Below, piece after piece: positions 20,566 to 27,893 of a DNA stretch of 33,411 nt. Each line of letters starts with the position of its first letter. Position 1 is the first letter of the stretch. A program made the translations under genes and the position numbers. Under the pieces are notes generated by a model that ran no database searches, was not told the DNA's origin, and saw only the letters and a list, made by a program, of their open reading frames with translations. Source of the stretch: an uncultured Eggerthella sp. (GTDB taxonomy: Bacteria; Actinomycetota; Coriobacteriia; Coriobacteriales; Eggerthellaceae); NCBI GenBank assembly GCA_902464295.1, contig CABQIW010000024.1, forward strand, positions 1 to 33,411, in the 5' to 3' direction.

Positions 20566-20644
20566 GGCGGTTCCTTCTTTCAGGGGGGGGGTTGAGTGAT
20601 CGCTGTTTTCGAGCTTTGTTGGGAACTTTTTTCCTGTGATGTGC

Positions 20645-20989
20645 TTATTCGCAGATATGGGTGAGGCCTTGCGAGAGCATGGCGTAGACGTGGTCGTCTG
20701 CCAGCGAATACGTGACGTTCTTGCCATCGCGCGTGAATTTGACCAGGCGTGCTTGCTTGAGCACGCGGAGCTGGTGGGAAACCGCACTTTGCGAAACGCC
20801 TACGATCTCGGCGATGTCGTTCACGTAGAGATCTCCGTTCATCAGCGCATAGAGTATCTTGATACGCGTGGTATCGCCGAATGTCTTGAAGAGATCGGCC
20901 AGATCGTAGAGCAGTTCGTCATCGGGCAGGGTCTCACCTTCGCCGACCACGCTCATGAGGTTTTCTGCAGTATGTTTGTCTTCAGTCAT
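20645..20989 (-). CDS. ArsR/SmtB-family zinc-type metalloregulator
   Basis: This is a 114-aa winged-helix repressor with recognition helix VSQSAVSHQLRVLKQARLV. It lacks the cysteines of the alpha3N site (ELCVCD in CadC reads DLYVND here). The alpha5 site typical of zinc sensors is mostly kept: Asp98, His100 and His111 align with CzrA/SmtB ligands, while the fourth position is Glu114 instead of His. I infer a Zn(II)-responsive repressor of its own operon. The ATG at 20989 is chosen because AGGA lies 5-9 bases upstream; an in-frame start at 21004 would overlap the operator. The matching operator lies at 21000-21025. Confidence 0.93.
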   Translation of the reverse strand: MTEDKHTAENLMSVVGEGETLPDDELLYDLADLFKTFGDTTRIKILYALMNGDLYVNDIAEIVGVSQSAVSHQLRVLKQARLVKFTRDGKNVTYSLADDHVYAMLSQGLTHICE

Positions 20990-20999
20990 GTTACATCCT

Positions 21000-21048
21000 A
21001 ACATATGAGCATCTGTTCATATGTTAGCAACTATAGATCTTTTGTCAA
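21000..21048 (-). promoter_or_regulatory. Metal-operon promoter with 12-2-12 ArsR/SmtB operator
   Basis: On the minus strand, TTGACA (21043-21048) and TAACAT (21021-21026) are 16 bp apart. The operator is an inverted repeat at 21000-21025: AACATATGAGCA, two bases, then TGTTCATATGTT, with 11 of 12 positions symmetric. This is the classic 12-2-12 form bound by SmtB/CzrA/ZiaR-type repressors. It overlaps the -10 box and the transcript start, as expected for repression. Confidence 0.88.
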
Positions 21049-21148
21049 GCGTAAGAAAAGAAGTTTGCCCATCAATAAGACTCAAACAGGTTAGAGTTCG
21101 ATCAGCGGAGAGGGCGAGGCAGATATAAGACTGTCTTTTCAGGATTGT

Positions 21149-21330
21149 CGTTGCCCTAAGGGGCGGAGCCTGTGGGGTGGTTGGACGACTCTGAGTCCGC
21201 ATCCTTAATTCGTAATAGGTTGTCCGAAGGAGCGAAGTGCACGAGATAGCCTGCAAGATATTGCAGGCTATCGAGCAACGAAAGCGGGTCGACCCAACCA
21301 CCCCTCAGGCGTAAGCCCCTTGGGGCAACG
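21149..21330 (+). repeat. Long imperfect hairpin element with conserved core, copy 2
   Basis: A 182-nt hairpin. Positions 21149-21164 pair with 21315-21330 (16 continuous pairs, one a G-T), 21168-21184 pair with 21294-21310 (one mismatch), and GTCCGC 21195-21200 can pair with GCGGGT 21284-21289. The apical stem ATAGCCTGCAA (about 21246-21256) pairs with TTGCAGGCTAT (about 21261-21271). The 24 nt at 21214-21237 are identical to copy 1, but the arms and the apical stem differ in sequence while keeping pairing. It lies between the 3' end of the transporter gene and the metal-operon promoter. Nothing else was recognised in 21049-21148. Confidence 0.75.
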
Positions 21331-21341
21331 AGCGGAAGGCA

Positions 21342-22181
21342 CTAATTCTTCTTCTTGCGATAGATGAACCAGTACATCATGCCTACCATGAGCGCGCCGC
21401 CCACAATATTGCCGGGCACAGTGGCTGACCAATTGTAGAGCGCACCCAGCATGTTCACGCTTGCTAGGTCGACGCCCGCTGGAGCGATGCCGCAGGAAGC
21501 GAGCAGTGCACCCATGGGCAGGAAGAACATGTTGGCCACGCAGTGTTCGAAGCCGCAGGCTACGAATGCAGTGATGGGGAAGACGACGGCGAGGATCTTG
21601 TCAGCGACCGTCTTCGAAGCGTAGGCCATCCAAACGCCGAGACACACGAGGAAGTTACACATGATGCCCTTCGCGAAGAGTACGAGCCAATCGGCATGCA
21701 TCTTGCCAGCAGCCACGCTGACCATGGTCTGACCCACCTGGCCACCGTTCATCGCAGACATATCGGAGAGGAAGACGAGGCCAACGATCACCAGTGCGCC
21801 AAGGAAGTTGCCGAAGAACACCACGATCCAGTTCTTCCAGACTGCTGACCACTTGATGCGTTTGCTCGCTGCGGTCATTACGATCATGGTGTTGCCGGTG
21901 AAAAGTTCGGCACCTGCAACCACTACCAGGATAAGGCCAAGACAGAACAGGAATCCGCCGAGTACACGCTGAATAGCGAAAGGCAGTGCTGGGTCGCCAA
22001 CCACGAGCGAGAAGAACATCGCGCCCATGGCGATGAACGCCCCTGCCATGATCGAGAGGGCAAAACTTCGTCCGAAGGACATCTCGGTCTTTGTTACGCC
22101 AAGGTCTTCGGCTTTTTGGGTGATCTGAGCGGGGGTGAGCGCTTCGGTGGTAGGAGCTTTCACTACGATCTCTTCTTGCAC
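21342..22181 (-). CDS. Formate/nitrite transporter family protein
   Basis: This is a FocA/NirC-type pentameric channel for small monovalent anions such as formate, nitrite or hydrosulfide. The protein is 279 aa with about six transmembrane helices. Both family signatures are present: GAELFTGNTM in the first half, and GFEHCVANMFFLP with the gating-region histidine in the second. The GTG start at 22181 is set by GGAGG a few bases upstream. The N-terminus is a soluble stretch of about 35 residues. The substrate cannot be told from sequence; formate or nitrite would fit an anaerobe. It is monocistronic, ending just before hairpin element copy 2. Confidence 0.94.
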   Translation of the reverse strand: MQEEIVVKAPTTEALTPAQITQKAEDLGVTKTEMSFGRSFALSIMAGAFIAMGAMFFSLVVGDPALPFAIQRVLGGFLFCLGLILVVVAGAELFTGNTMIVMTAASKRIKWSAVWKNWIVVFFGNFLGALVIVGLVFLSDMSAMNGGQVGQTMVSVAAGKMHADWLVLFAKGIMCNFLVCLGVWMAYASKTVADKILAVVFPITAFVACGFEHCVANMFFLPMGALLASCGIAPAGVDLASVNMLGALYNWSATVPGNIVGGALMVGMMYWFIYRKKKN

Positions 22182-22421
22182 GCTGCCTCCTTGTGTGCGG
22201 CTTGCATTCTCTAACTAGCCTAACTATAGCGAGTATGAGTGCACCAATCGGAGAGCCTTCGAGCGGTGGTTCATTTTTGTGCATGCTCGCTCGCGACGGT
22301 TGTGTGCGGGCGGTGCGTATAGCCCTTTTGTTCTTTCGTTTGGGGTGCTTTGCGCTAGAATGCTGTTTTGATCTTAGATGCGTTCTTGCGCGCATGTTAC
22401 ACGCAAACAGAAAGGGCGGTT

Positions 22422-22646
22422 ATGGATACGCTTGCAATCATCAAAGAACTTCTCGTTGAAAACCTCGATGTTGAAGAGGGGCTCATCACCGAAGAGGCAA
22501 CGTTCGAGTCTCTCGGCGTCGATTCTCTCGATATGGTCGAGCTCATCTGCGAATTGGAAGAGAAGTGCGAGATCGACTTCGGTGAGCCAGAAGGCCTCGA
22601 GACCATCGGTGATCTTATCGCGTACGTCGCAAGCCTTCAGGAGTAG
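22422..22646 (+). CDS. acpP: Acyl carrier protein
   Basis: This 74-aa acidic four-helix protein carries the DSL phosphopantetheine attachment motif (GVDSLDMVEL, Ser35). AAAGGG upstream supports the ATG at 22422; the longer open frame extending upstream is not ACP-like. It lies alone between the anion channel (divergent) and the suf pair (convergent), with no fatty-acid synthesis genes nearby. It could be the main AcpP or a specialised ACP. AcpS, the enzyme that would activate it, is encoded at 32107. A bidirectional terminator follows at 22687. Confidence 0.94.
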   Translation: MDTLAIIKELLVENLDVEEGLITEEATFESLGVDSLDMVELICELEEKCEIDFGEPEGLETIGDLIAYVASLQE

Positions 22647-22686
22647 ACTAGGCGATCAAGTCTCGAACGGCGAACAGCGTAGTACG

Positions 22687-22714
22687 AAAAAGCTCCCCAT
22701 CTGGGGAGCTTTTT
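22687..22714. terminator. Bidirectional intrinsic terminator
   Basis: A perfect 12-bp stem, AAAAAGCTCCCC with GGGGAGCTTTTT, and a 4-base ATCT loop. The flanking A and T runs let it act for acpP on the plus strand and for the suf transcript on the minus strand. Confidence 0.92.
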
Positions 22715-22727
22715 GCTTGCTATCGGT

Positions 22728-22834
22728 GAAGTGCTCGGGCATAGCGTCCGTTCGTCTTCGCTAAGATGTTCAGGCGCGGTGCTCGTTCACTTGCGCCAAT
22801 ATGTTCGGGCGTGGTGTGTTCGCATGAATCACCA
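22728..22834. repeat. Three degenerate tandem repeats of about 35 bp
   Basis: Units at about 22728-22763, 22764-22798 and 22799-22834 align as variants of TGYTCRGGC, then a GYG...YGTTC stretch. Similarity is visible by eye but imperfect. A GCGTGGTG/CACCACGC hairpin (22809-22816 with 22830-22837) overlaps the last unit, next to the sufB stop. The function is unknown. Confidence 0.45.
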
Positions 22835-22845
22835 CGCTCAGAGCA

Positions 22846-23775
22846 CTAGCTCAAGAAGTCGTCGAGGATCTCGGCTTCGGCTTCTTCTTCAGTAAGCCCG
22901 AGCGTCATGAGCTTCGTGATCTGTTCGCCCGCGATCTTGCCGATGGCAGCCTCGTGCACAAGCTGCGCATCTTCATGAGCCGCTTCGATGCCAGGAATCG
23001 CGGTGACCGTGGCATTGCCCATGATGATCGCATCGCATTGCACGTGCGCGTTGCACGCAGCCTCGCCGATAACGAGCGGATTGAACGTTTGCTTGGAAGT
23101 ATCCTGCGCAACGCTGCGCGAGATCACCTGCACGTTGGAGTTGTTGCCTTTAAGCTCGACTTTCATGTTCGAGATCGCGGTCTGATCTCCATTGGTGAGC
23201 AGCTTTTCGAGCAACACGAGCTTCGAGTTCTCGCCCACTTCAGCATCGGTGTCACGAATGGTAGAGGTGACGCCACCGATCTGGGAAAGCTCCATCTCGC
23301 AGTAGGAATCGCTGTCCATATAGACCTTGGTAACAGGATTGAGCACGCGCTCGCCACTACCTGAGCCTTCGCCGTAATGACGCTCGACGTACTTCACGCG
23401 CGAATTCTTGCCGATCTCGAACGTGTGGATGCCGTCGTGCTCGGCTTTTTCGTGCGCATCGTTATGGATGCCGCAGCCAGCGATGATGGTCACATCGCAG
23501 TTGTCGGCAATGTGGAAGGTGTTATAGACCACATCGGTGAGCCCAGCCTTCGAAAGGATGACCGGGATGTAGACCTTCTCGCCCTTCGTACCTTCCTTGA
23601 TGAAGATATCGATGCCGGGGTTGTCGGTTTTCGTGGCGATCTCGATATTCGCAGAATTGCTGCGCGAAAGCAGTTCGCCGTCTTTACGGATGTTATAAGC
23701 GCCCGCAGGAATGCCGTGAACGTCGGTGAGCGTTTTCAGCAAGTCTGCGTCGATAGGGGAAAGATCAACAGCCAT
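22846..23775 (-). CDS. sufB: SufB/SufD-family Fe-S cluster assembly scaffold (SmsB-like)
   Basis: This 309-aa protein with the right-handed beta-helix core of the SufB/SufD family is much shorter than E. coli SufB (495 aa). The C-terminal signature is the archaeal/anaerobe type: EAACNAHVQCDAIIMGN (Cys241 and Cys247), then IPGIEAAHEDAQLVHEAAIGKI with His267 and Glu275. It starts at the ATG at 23775 with AGGAG upstream, eight bases after sufC ends; the larger upstream open frame overlaps sufC and is a shadow. With SufC it would form the minimal SMS-type (SmsCB) machine, in which one scaffold replaces SufB plus SufD. sufS, sufU and sufD are not adjacent. Confidence 0.92.
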   Translation of the reverse strand: MAVDLSPIDADLLKTLTDVHGIPAGAYNIRKDGELLSRSNSANIEIATKTDNPGIDIFIKEGTKGEKVYIPVILSKAGLTDVVYNTFHIADNCDVTIIAGCGIHNDAHEKAEHDGIHTFEIGKNSRVKYVERHYGEGSGSGERVLNPVTKVYMDSDSYCEMELSQIGGVTSTIRDTDAEVGENSKLVLLEKLLTNGDQTAISNMKVELKGNNSNVQVISRSVAQDTSKQTFNPLVIGEAACNAHVQCDAIIMGNATVTAIPGIEAAHEDAQLVHEAAIGKIAGEQITKLMTLGLTEEEAEAEILDDFLS

Positions 23776-23783
23776 GGTTGCTC

Positions 23784-24560
23784 CTAACAGTTGGTGGAGA
23801 TCTCGGTCAGATGCAGGTCGGGAGGCTCGGTGAACGAACAGTAGTCGTTCTCTTTGGCAGAAAGTCCGAGTTGGGGAAGGATCTCTTCCACGCTGCCTTG
23901 CGACTCGATCTTGCCCGCGCGCAGGCAGATGATCTCGTCTGCCAGTTCGATGATGCGCTCCTGGTGGGAGATGATGATGATGGATTTGCCATTCTCCTGT
24001 TTGTAGAGCTGCTTGAACGTTTGCGTGAGGCGATCGAAGCTCCAAAGATCGATGCCCGCTTCTGGTTCGTCGTAGATGGCAAGATCAGGATTCGCCGCGA
24101 GCACGGTCGCGATCTCGATACGCTTCAGTTCACCGCCCGAAAGGCTCTTGTCGACTTCGCGGGTGAGATAATTCGCCGAACAAAGCCCCACTTCGCTCAA
24201 GTATTCGTTGCAAGCGAGCATGGGCAGACGCTTTCCTGCTGCCAATTCGAGCAGCTTCTTCACCTTCATGCCCTTGAAGCGAGCTGGTTGCTGGAATCCA
24301 TATCCCACGCCCATCCGCGCGCGCTCGGTGATCGAAGCGTTCGTGATGTCTTGCCCTTTGAAGATGATCTTGCCGCTCGTGGGTTTTTCGATGCCCATGA
24401 TCAGCTTGGCAAGCGTGGATTTACCGCCGCCGTTCGGCCCGGTGATAACCACGAACTTATCGGTATCGATGGTAAGCGAGATGCCATCGATGATGCGTTT
24501 CGTTTCTCTCGAACCTTCCGCAAGGGGAACCTCGAAAACGATATCTTGTAATTCAAGCAC
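23784..24560 (-). CDS. sufC: Fe-S cluster assembly ATPase SufC (SmsC-like)
   Basis: SufC is a soluble ABC ATPase that drives cluster assembly on the SufB scaffold. The protein is 258 aa. It has Walker A GPNGGGKST (41-49), a Q-loop near GFQQPARF (88-95), signature SGGELKR (141-147), Walker B LAIYDEPEAGID (about 160-171) and the switch His199 in ISHQER. The sequence YDEPEAGID with DLWSF after it is typical of SufC rather than of transport ATPases. It is the first gene of a two-gene operon; the ATG is preceded by GAGGAG. No Rrf2-type regulator gene is adjacent, but a dyad upstream could be such a site. Confidence 0.95.
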   Translation of the reverse strand: MLELQDIVFEVPLAEGSRETKRIIDGISLTIDTDKFVVITGPNGGGKSTLAKLIMGIEKPTSGKIIFKGQDITNASITERARMGVGYGFQQPARFKGMKVKKLLELAAGKRLPMLACNEYLSEVGLCSANYLTREVDKSLSGGELKRIEIATVLAANPDLAIYDEPEAGIDLWSFDRLTQTFKQLYKQENGKSIIIISHQERIIELADEIICLRAGKIESQGSVEEILPQLGLSAKENDYCSFTEPPDLHLTEISTNC

Positions 24561-24660
24561 GGTTACTCCTCAAAGCGATAGTGCGTTCTTCTCATTGCTT
24601 CTCTTGAAACTATAGCAGTTTCGTTTCCCTGACGTGCAGGTCTCTCAAGTTGTAGAAATA

Positions 24661-24675
24661 CTACCATTTTAGTAG
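24661..24675. promoter_or_regulatory. Possible Rrf2/IscR-like dyad upstream of sufC
   Basis: CTAC (24661-24664) and GTAG (24672-24675) flank a 7-base A/T-rich spacer, embedded in AT-rich sequence about 100 bp before sufC and about 130 bp before the phosphoglucomutase start. The arrangement resembles IscR/Rrf2 operators, but the match is short and no regulator gene is present. Confidence 0.3.
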
Positions 24676-24803
24676 GAATTAGCAAGAGCCAGCGAGAAAA
24701 GATGTACTAATCTGTTTACAAGCGGCGAGCGCTCGTTCTTGTCGTATACTTTTACCTGGCTTATCAAGGCCATTCAAGAGATAAGGAAGTGAAGGCGGAA
24801 TCC

Positions 24804-26486
24804 ATGGATTACCAGAGCGAATTCGATCGCTGGTGTGAAAACGTATCCGAGCCGGTCTTGGCGGCGCAGCTCGCAGAGATGCGCGAGCGTGCCGATGCCC
24901 AGGCGATAGAAGATGCATTCTTTCAGGAGCTCGAGTTCGGTACGGGAGGTCTTCGCGGCGTGCTCGGCGCGGGCACCAATCGCATGAATATCTACACCGT
25001 GGGCAAAGCTACCCAGGGTATCGCCGATTACATCAAGACGCACGTGGGTGTGGACGGCACCGTGGCGATCTGCTTCGATTCGCGTATCAATTCGCGCCTG
25101 TTCGCCGAGACGGCTGCTGGCGTTCTTGCGGCCAATGGTATCACGTCGCATATCTATTCGCGCTTGGAGCCCACGCCGGCGCTTTCCTTTGCGACGCGCT
25201 ATTTGGGTTGCGCGATCGGCATCAACGTCACCGCTAGTCACAACCCTAGCGCGTACAATGGCTACAAAGTCTATGGTCCTGATGGCTGCCAGATCACCGA
25301 CGAGATCGCCGATGCCATCACCGAAGCCATCGCGCAGGTTGATGTGTTCGAAGACGTGCGCACGATGGACTTCGCGCATGCGATCGACGAAGGCCTCGTT
25401 CGCTATATCAACGAGGAAGTGCTCGATGCGTTTCTCGATGCCGTTTACGAGCAGAGCCTTGAGGTGCCGGATGAGCAGGGAGAACTGCGCTTGGTCTACA
25501 CGCCTCTCAATGGTACCGGCCTTGAATGTGTGAACCGCATCCTCGAGCGCATCGGCGTGCGCGATGTGTACATGGTGGGTGAACAGGCCTATCCCGATGG
25601 CAATTTCCCTACCTGCCCCTATCCTAATCCTGAGATTCGCGAAGCGCTCGAGCGCGGCATTGCGCTTTGTGAGCAGGTGAAGCCCGACTTGCTGCTCGCT
25701 ACCGACCCCGATGCCGACCGCGTGGGCATTGCGGTGAAGGACGGCGATGACTATCAGCTGCTCACGGGCAACGAGACTGGCGCGCTCCTGTTCGACTACA
25801 TTTGTCGCATGCGCTCCCAGCTGGGCAAGATGCCTGCGCGTCCGCTCGCGGTCACCACCATCGTTTCGACGAGCATCGTCGATGCGATCGCGACTGATCA
25901 TGGCGTAGAGCTCAAGCGGGTGCTCACGGGCTTCAAATATATCGGTGGCATTCAACGTGAGCTGGAAGAGGCGGGAGAGCTCGACCGCTTCATCTTCGGC
26001 TTCGAAGAGAGCTATGGTTACTTGGCTGGCTGTCATGCGCGCGATAAGGATGCGATCGTGGCTTCGATGCTCATCTGTCAGATGGCACGCGCGTATCGCA
26101 GCGAAGGTATGAATCTCTATCAGGCGATGCAAGCGCTCTACCAGAAGTACGGCTATCATCACAATCGCACGCTTGCGTTCACCTTCGAAGGAGCTTCGGG
26201 TGCAGCGCGCATGGCGGAGATCATGGATTCGCTGCGTGCGGATGGTCTCGATAGCGTTGCGGGGAAGGCAGTGCTTGAAACGCTCGACTATCAACCGGGC
26301 TTAGGTGCGCTTCCTCCCGCTAATGTGATCGAATTCGATCTTGAGGATTCGTGCAAGGTGATCGTGCGCCCGAGCGGAACCGAACCCAAGATCAAGGTCT
26401 ATCTCTTCACCACGGGCGCGAGCATGGAAGACGCGCGTGGAGTAGGAGACGAGCTTGCCGGAGCGCTCAACGTGCTCTTTCAGTAG
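24804..26486 (+). CDS. pgcA: Alpha-phosphoglucomutase / phosphosugar mutase
   Basis: This enzyme interconverts glucose 1-phosphate and glucose 6-phosphate (or a related hexose phosphate) for envelope and storage sugar synthesis. The protein is 560 aa from this start. The phosphoserine loop reads TASHNPSAYNGYK, the metal-binding loop DPDADR, the sugar-binding loop GFEESYGY and the phosphate-binding loop RPSGTEPKIK, all in family order. The early GTGGLRG motif marks the PgcA/PGM2-like branch. The ATG at 24804 has AAGGCGG upstream. An in-frame GTG at 24789 would add five residues but sits directly against its AAGGA. Sugar preference cannot be fixed from sequence. Confidence 0.94.
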   Translation: MDYQSEFDRWCENVSEPVLAAQLAEMRERADAQAIEDAFFQELEFGTGGLRGVLGAGTNRMNIYTVGKATQGIADYIKTHVGVDGTVAICFDSRINSRLFAETAAGVLAANGITSHIYSRLEPTPALSFATRYLGCAIGINVTASHNPSAYNGYKVYGPDGCQITDEIADAITEAIAQVDVFEDVRTMDFAHAIDEGLVRYINEEVLDAFLDAVYEQSLEVPDEQGELRLVYTPLNGTGLECVNRILERIGVRDVYMVGEQAYPDGNFPTCPYPNPEIREALERGIALCEQVKPDLLLATDPDADRVGIAVKDGDDYQLLTGNETGALLFDYICRMRSQLGKMPARPLAVTTIVSTSIVDAIATDHGVELKRVLTGFKYIGGIQRELEEAGELDRFIFGFEESYGYLAGCHARDKDAIVASMLICQMARAYRSEGMNLYQAMQALYQKYGYHHNRTLAFTFEGASGAARMAEIMDSLRADGLDSVAGKAVLETLDYQPGLGALPPANVIEFDLEDSCKVIVRPSGTEPKIKVYLFTTGASMEDARGVGDELAGALNVLFQ

Positions 26487-26504
26487 TTCGCAAAGGATGC
26501 AGCA

Positions 26505-26900
26505 GTGGCAGAAGAGAAGCAGAAATACTCGCTCATCTCGCTCGATACAGGTGAAGAGCCCGTAGAGACCACCGAGGTGGAAGAGCGTGCGGGAGTAACC
26601 ACCACCACGCAGGTCATAGATGGGGAAGAGACCATCCGCGTTTCTTCAGCGGGAAGAACAGCTGCGTCGGTGGATGCTGCTGTGTCGGCAGAGGATCTGG
26701 CAGAGGCCGCAGATGAGCAGGCACCCATGCGCGATGCACGCCGTGGCGAAGAGTCTGATCAGGAAGAGGCACCCACGCACGCTTCCGACGAGCCAGAGGA
26801 CGAAGAGCCCGTTCCGTATCGTCGTATGCAGTCGGTTATCATCATCTGCCTTGTGGTGCTTATCGTGGCCTTCATCGCGTATTTCAACTTCTTCAGGTAG
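26505..26900 (+). CDS. Acidic tail-anchored-type small membrane protein
   Basis: This 131-aa protein has a very acidic, Glu/Ala/Thr-rich and probably disordered region of about 105 residues, then one hydrophobic helix near the C-terminus (about 109-128, IIICLVVLIVAFIAYFNF) ending in FFR. No recognised domain is present. The start is GTG with AAAGGA about 11 bases upstream. It lies 18 bp after the phosphoglucomutase gene and 10 bp before the next gene, so the three are probably co-transcribed. Function unknown. Confidence 0.78.
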   Translation: MAEEKQKYSLISLDTGEEPVETTEVEERAGVTTTTQVIDGEETIRVSSAGRTAASVDAAVSAEDLAEAADEQAPMRDARRGEESDQEEAPTHASDEPEDEEPVPYRRMQSVIIICLVVLIVAFIAYFNFFR

Positions 26901-26910
26901 GACTGCTCTC

Positions 26911-27672
26911 ATGAAACGCGATCAAAAGAACATGACCAAGCTGCTCGTGGGCGTGATCGTGGCGCTCGTGGCGGTGCTCGCTGTGCTCGTGGTCGTGCTC
27001 GTTCTGACGCCGAGCGCAACGATCACCTCGCATTCTGCTCAGGCCGAGGTCGAAGCAGAGCAGAAAGCGCTTAAAGAAGCGGAGAAGGAAGGCTACTACG
27101 ATACCGACGTCATCGAAGTGGTCGATCTGAGCGCGCTGATCGGGCTCGATCTTACGTCTGCGCTCGCCGAGATCGGTCATGGTGCGGAGATCGATGGCGA
27201 TCCAAAGCTTGTCGCGGGGGGACTCAAAGAGGTTACGGTGCTCCTTGGCGAAGAGAGCGCTTCGATCGATACCGGCATGGCGCTCACGCATCTCTATCTC
27301 GACAAGGCAGGCGTGGTGGTTTCCGCGAGCTACCGCATCAATATCAACGATCTTTCCTGCGCCACGCTGCCATTCGATCGCATTGTGAACGAGGCGCATC
27401 TTATCGAGCGTTTGCTCGAGGGCGCGGGGCTTACGAGCATCGTGCCCGACCCGGTGGTCGCTCCTGAGAAAGAGGAGTATGCGCACTACGATTCAACGGG
27501 GAAGACCATCGATGAAGAGCGCTTCCAGTTCGTCGGCACGGGCACCGACGAAGCGGGCCATGCGTTCGATTGGGGCGTGTTACTCGACTACGATTACGCT
27601 CAGGCGATCGAAGAGAACAACCTCGCGAAGACCGTTCGCACCGTTGAGGTGGCGATCAGCTCCGCTTCGTAA
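26911..27672 (+). CDS. Single-pass membrane protein with extracytoplasmic domain, unknown function
   Basis: This 253-aa protein has a basic N-terminus and one long hydrophobic helix (about residues 10-33), either an uncleaved signal anchor or a signal sequence. A short Glu/Ala/Lys-rich helix follows (about 42-62), then a mixed alpha/beta domain of about 190 residues with no recognised motif or catalytic residues. The ATG at 26911 fits a weak upstream AGG. A longer open frame upstream overlaps the previous gene in another frame and is rejected. It pairs with the acidic membrane protein before it, and both may sit in one membrane complex; that is inference. The infC promoter begins 10 bp after its stop. 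Confidence 0.78.
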   Translation: MKRDQKNMTKLLVGVIVALVAVLAVLVVVLVLTPSATITSHSAQAEVEAEQKALKEAEKEGYYDTDVIEVVDLSALIGLDLTSALAEIGHGAEIDGDPKLVAGGLKEVTVLLGEESASIDTGMALTHLYLDKAGVVVSASYRININDLSCATLPFDRIVNEAHLIERLLEGAGLTSIVPDPVVAPEKEEYAHYDSTGKTIDEERFQFVGTGTDEAGHAFDWGVLLDYDYAQAIEENNLAKTVRTVEVAISSAS

Positions 27673-27682
27673 GAAGCCGCTC

Positions 27683-27711
27683 TTTGCACTCCCGCCATCA
27701 TGTGCTATGAT
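27683..27711 (+). promoter_or_regulatory. Promoter of the infC-rpmI-rplT operon
   Basis: TTTGCA (27683-27688) and TATGAT (27706-27711) are separated by 17 bp. Transcription would start near 27718, giving a leader of about 175 nt before infC. Confidence 0.65.
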
Positions 27712-27733
27712 GCACAAGCTGTAAAACACAAGT

Positions 27734-27839
27734 AAGGCATACGCCTTCACCTGGTTCGGCACTTCGCCGATGGGTCATTCGAATAGAACGTCGTTTAGAC
27801 GAGCATTCTTATGGCCTGCTGCGTGCGGGCTTTTGTTTT
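27734..27839 (+). promoter_or_regulatory. Structured infC leader ending in a terminator-like hairpin
   Basis: Four hairpins follow in series: AAGGC/GCCTT (27734-27747), TCGGC/GCCGA (27756-27770), CGTC/GACG (27789-27801) and GCCTGC/GCGGGC (27814-27830). The last is followed by TTTTGTTTT, so it is a potential intrinsic terminator about 55 nt before infC. This layout suits transcription attenuation of a translation-factor operon, as known for infC-rpmI-rplT leaders in other bacteria. I cannot assign it to the known L20-leader family. Confidence 0.6.
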
Positions 27840-27893
27840 GCTCGAAGGTGATTTACGCACAAGGAAGAAGTTAAGAAAAAGGAGGTGGGCACG

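Noticed and set aside
24774..26294. 506-aa open frame on the minus strand
   Set aside because: It is the antisense shadow of the phosphoglucomutase gene; its composition is rich in Arg, His and Asp and it has no recognisable motif.
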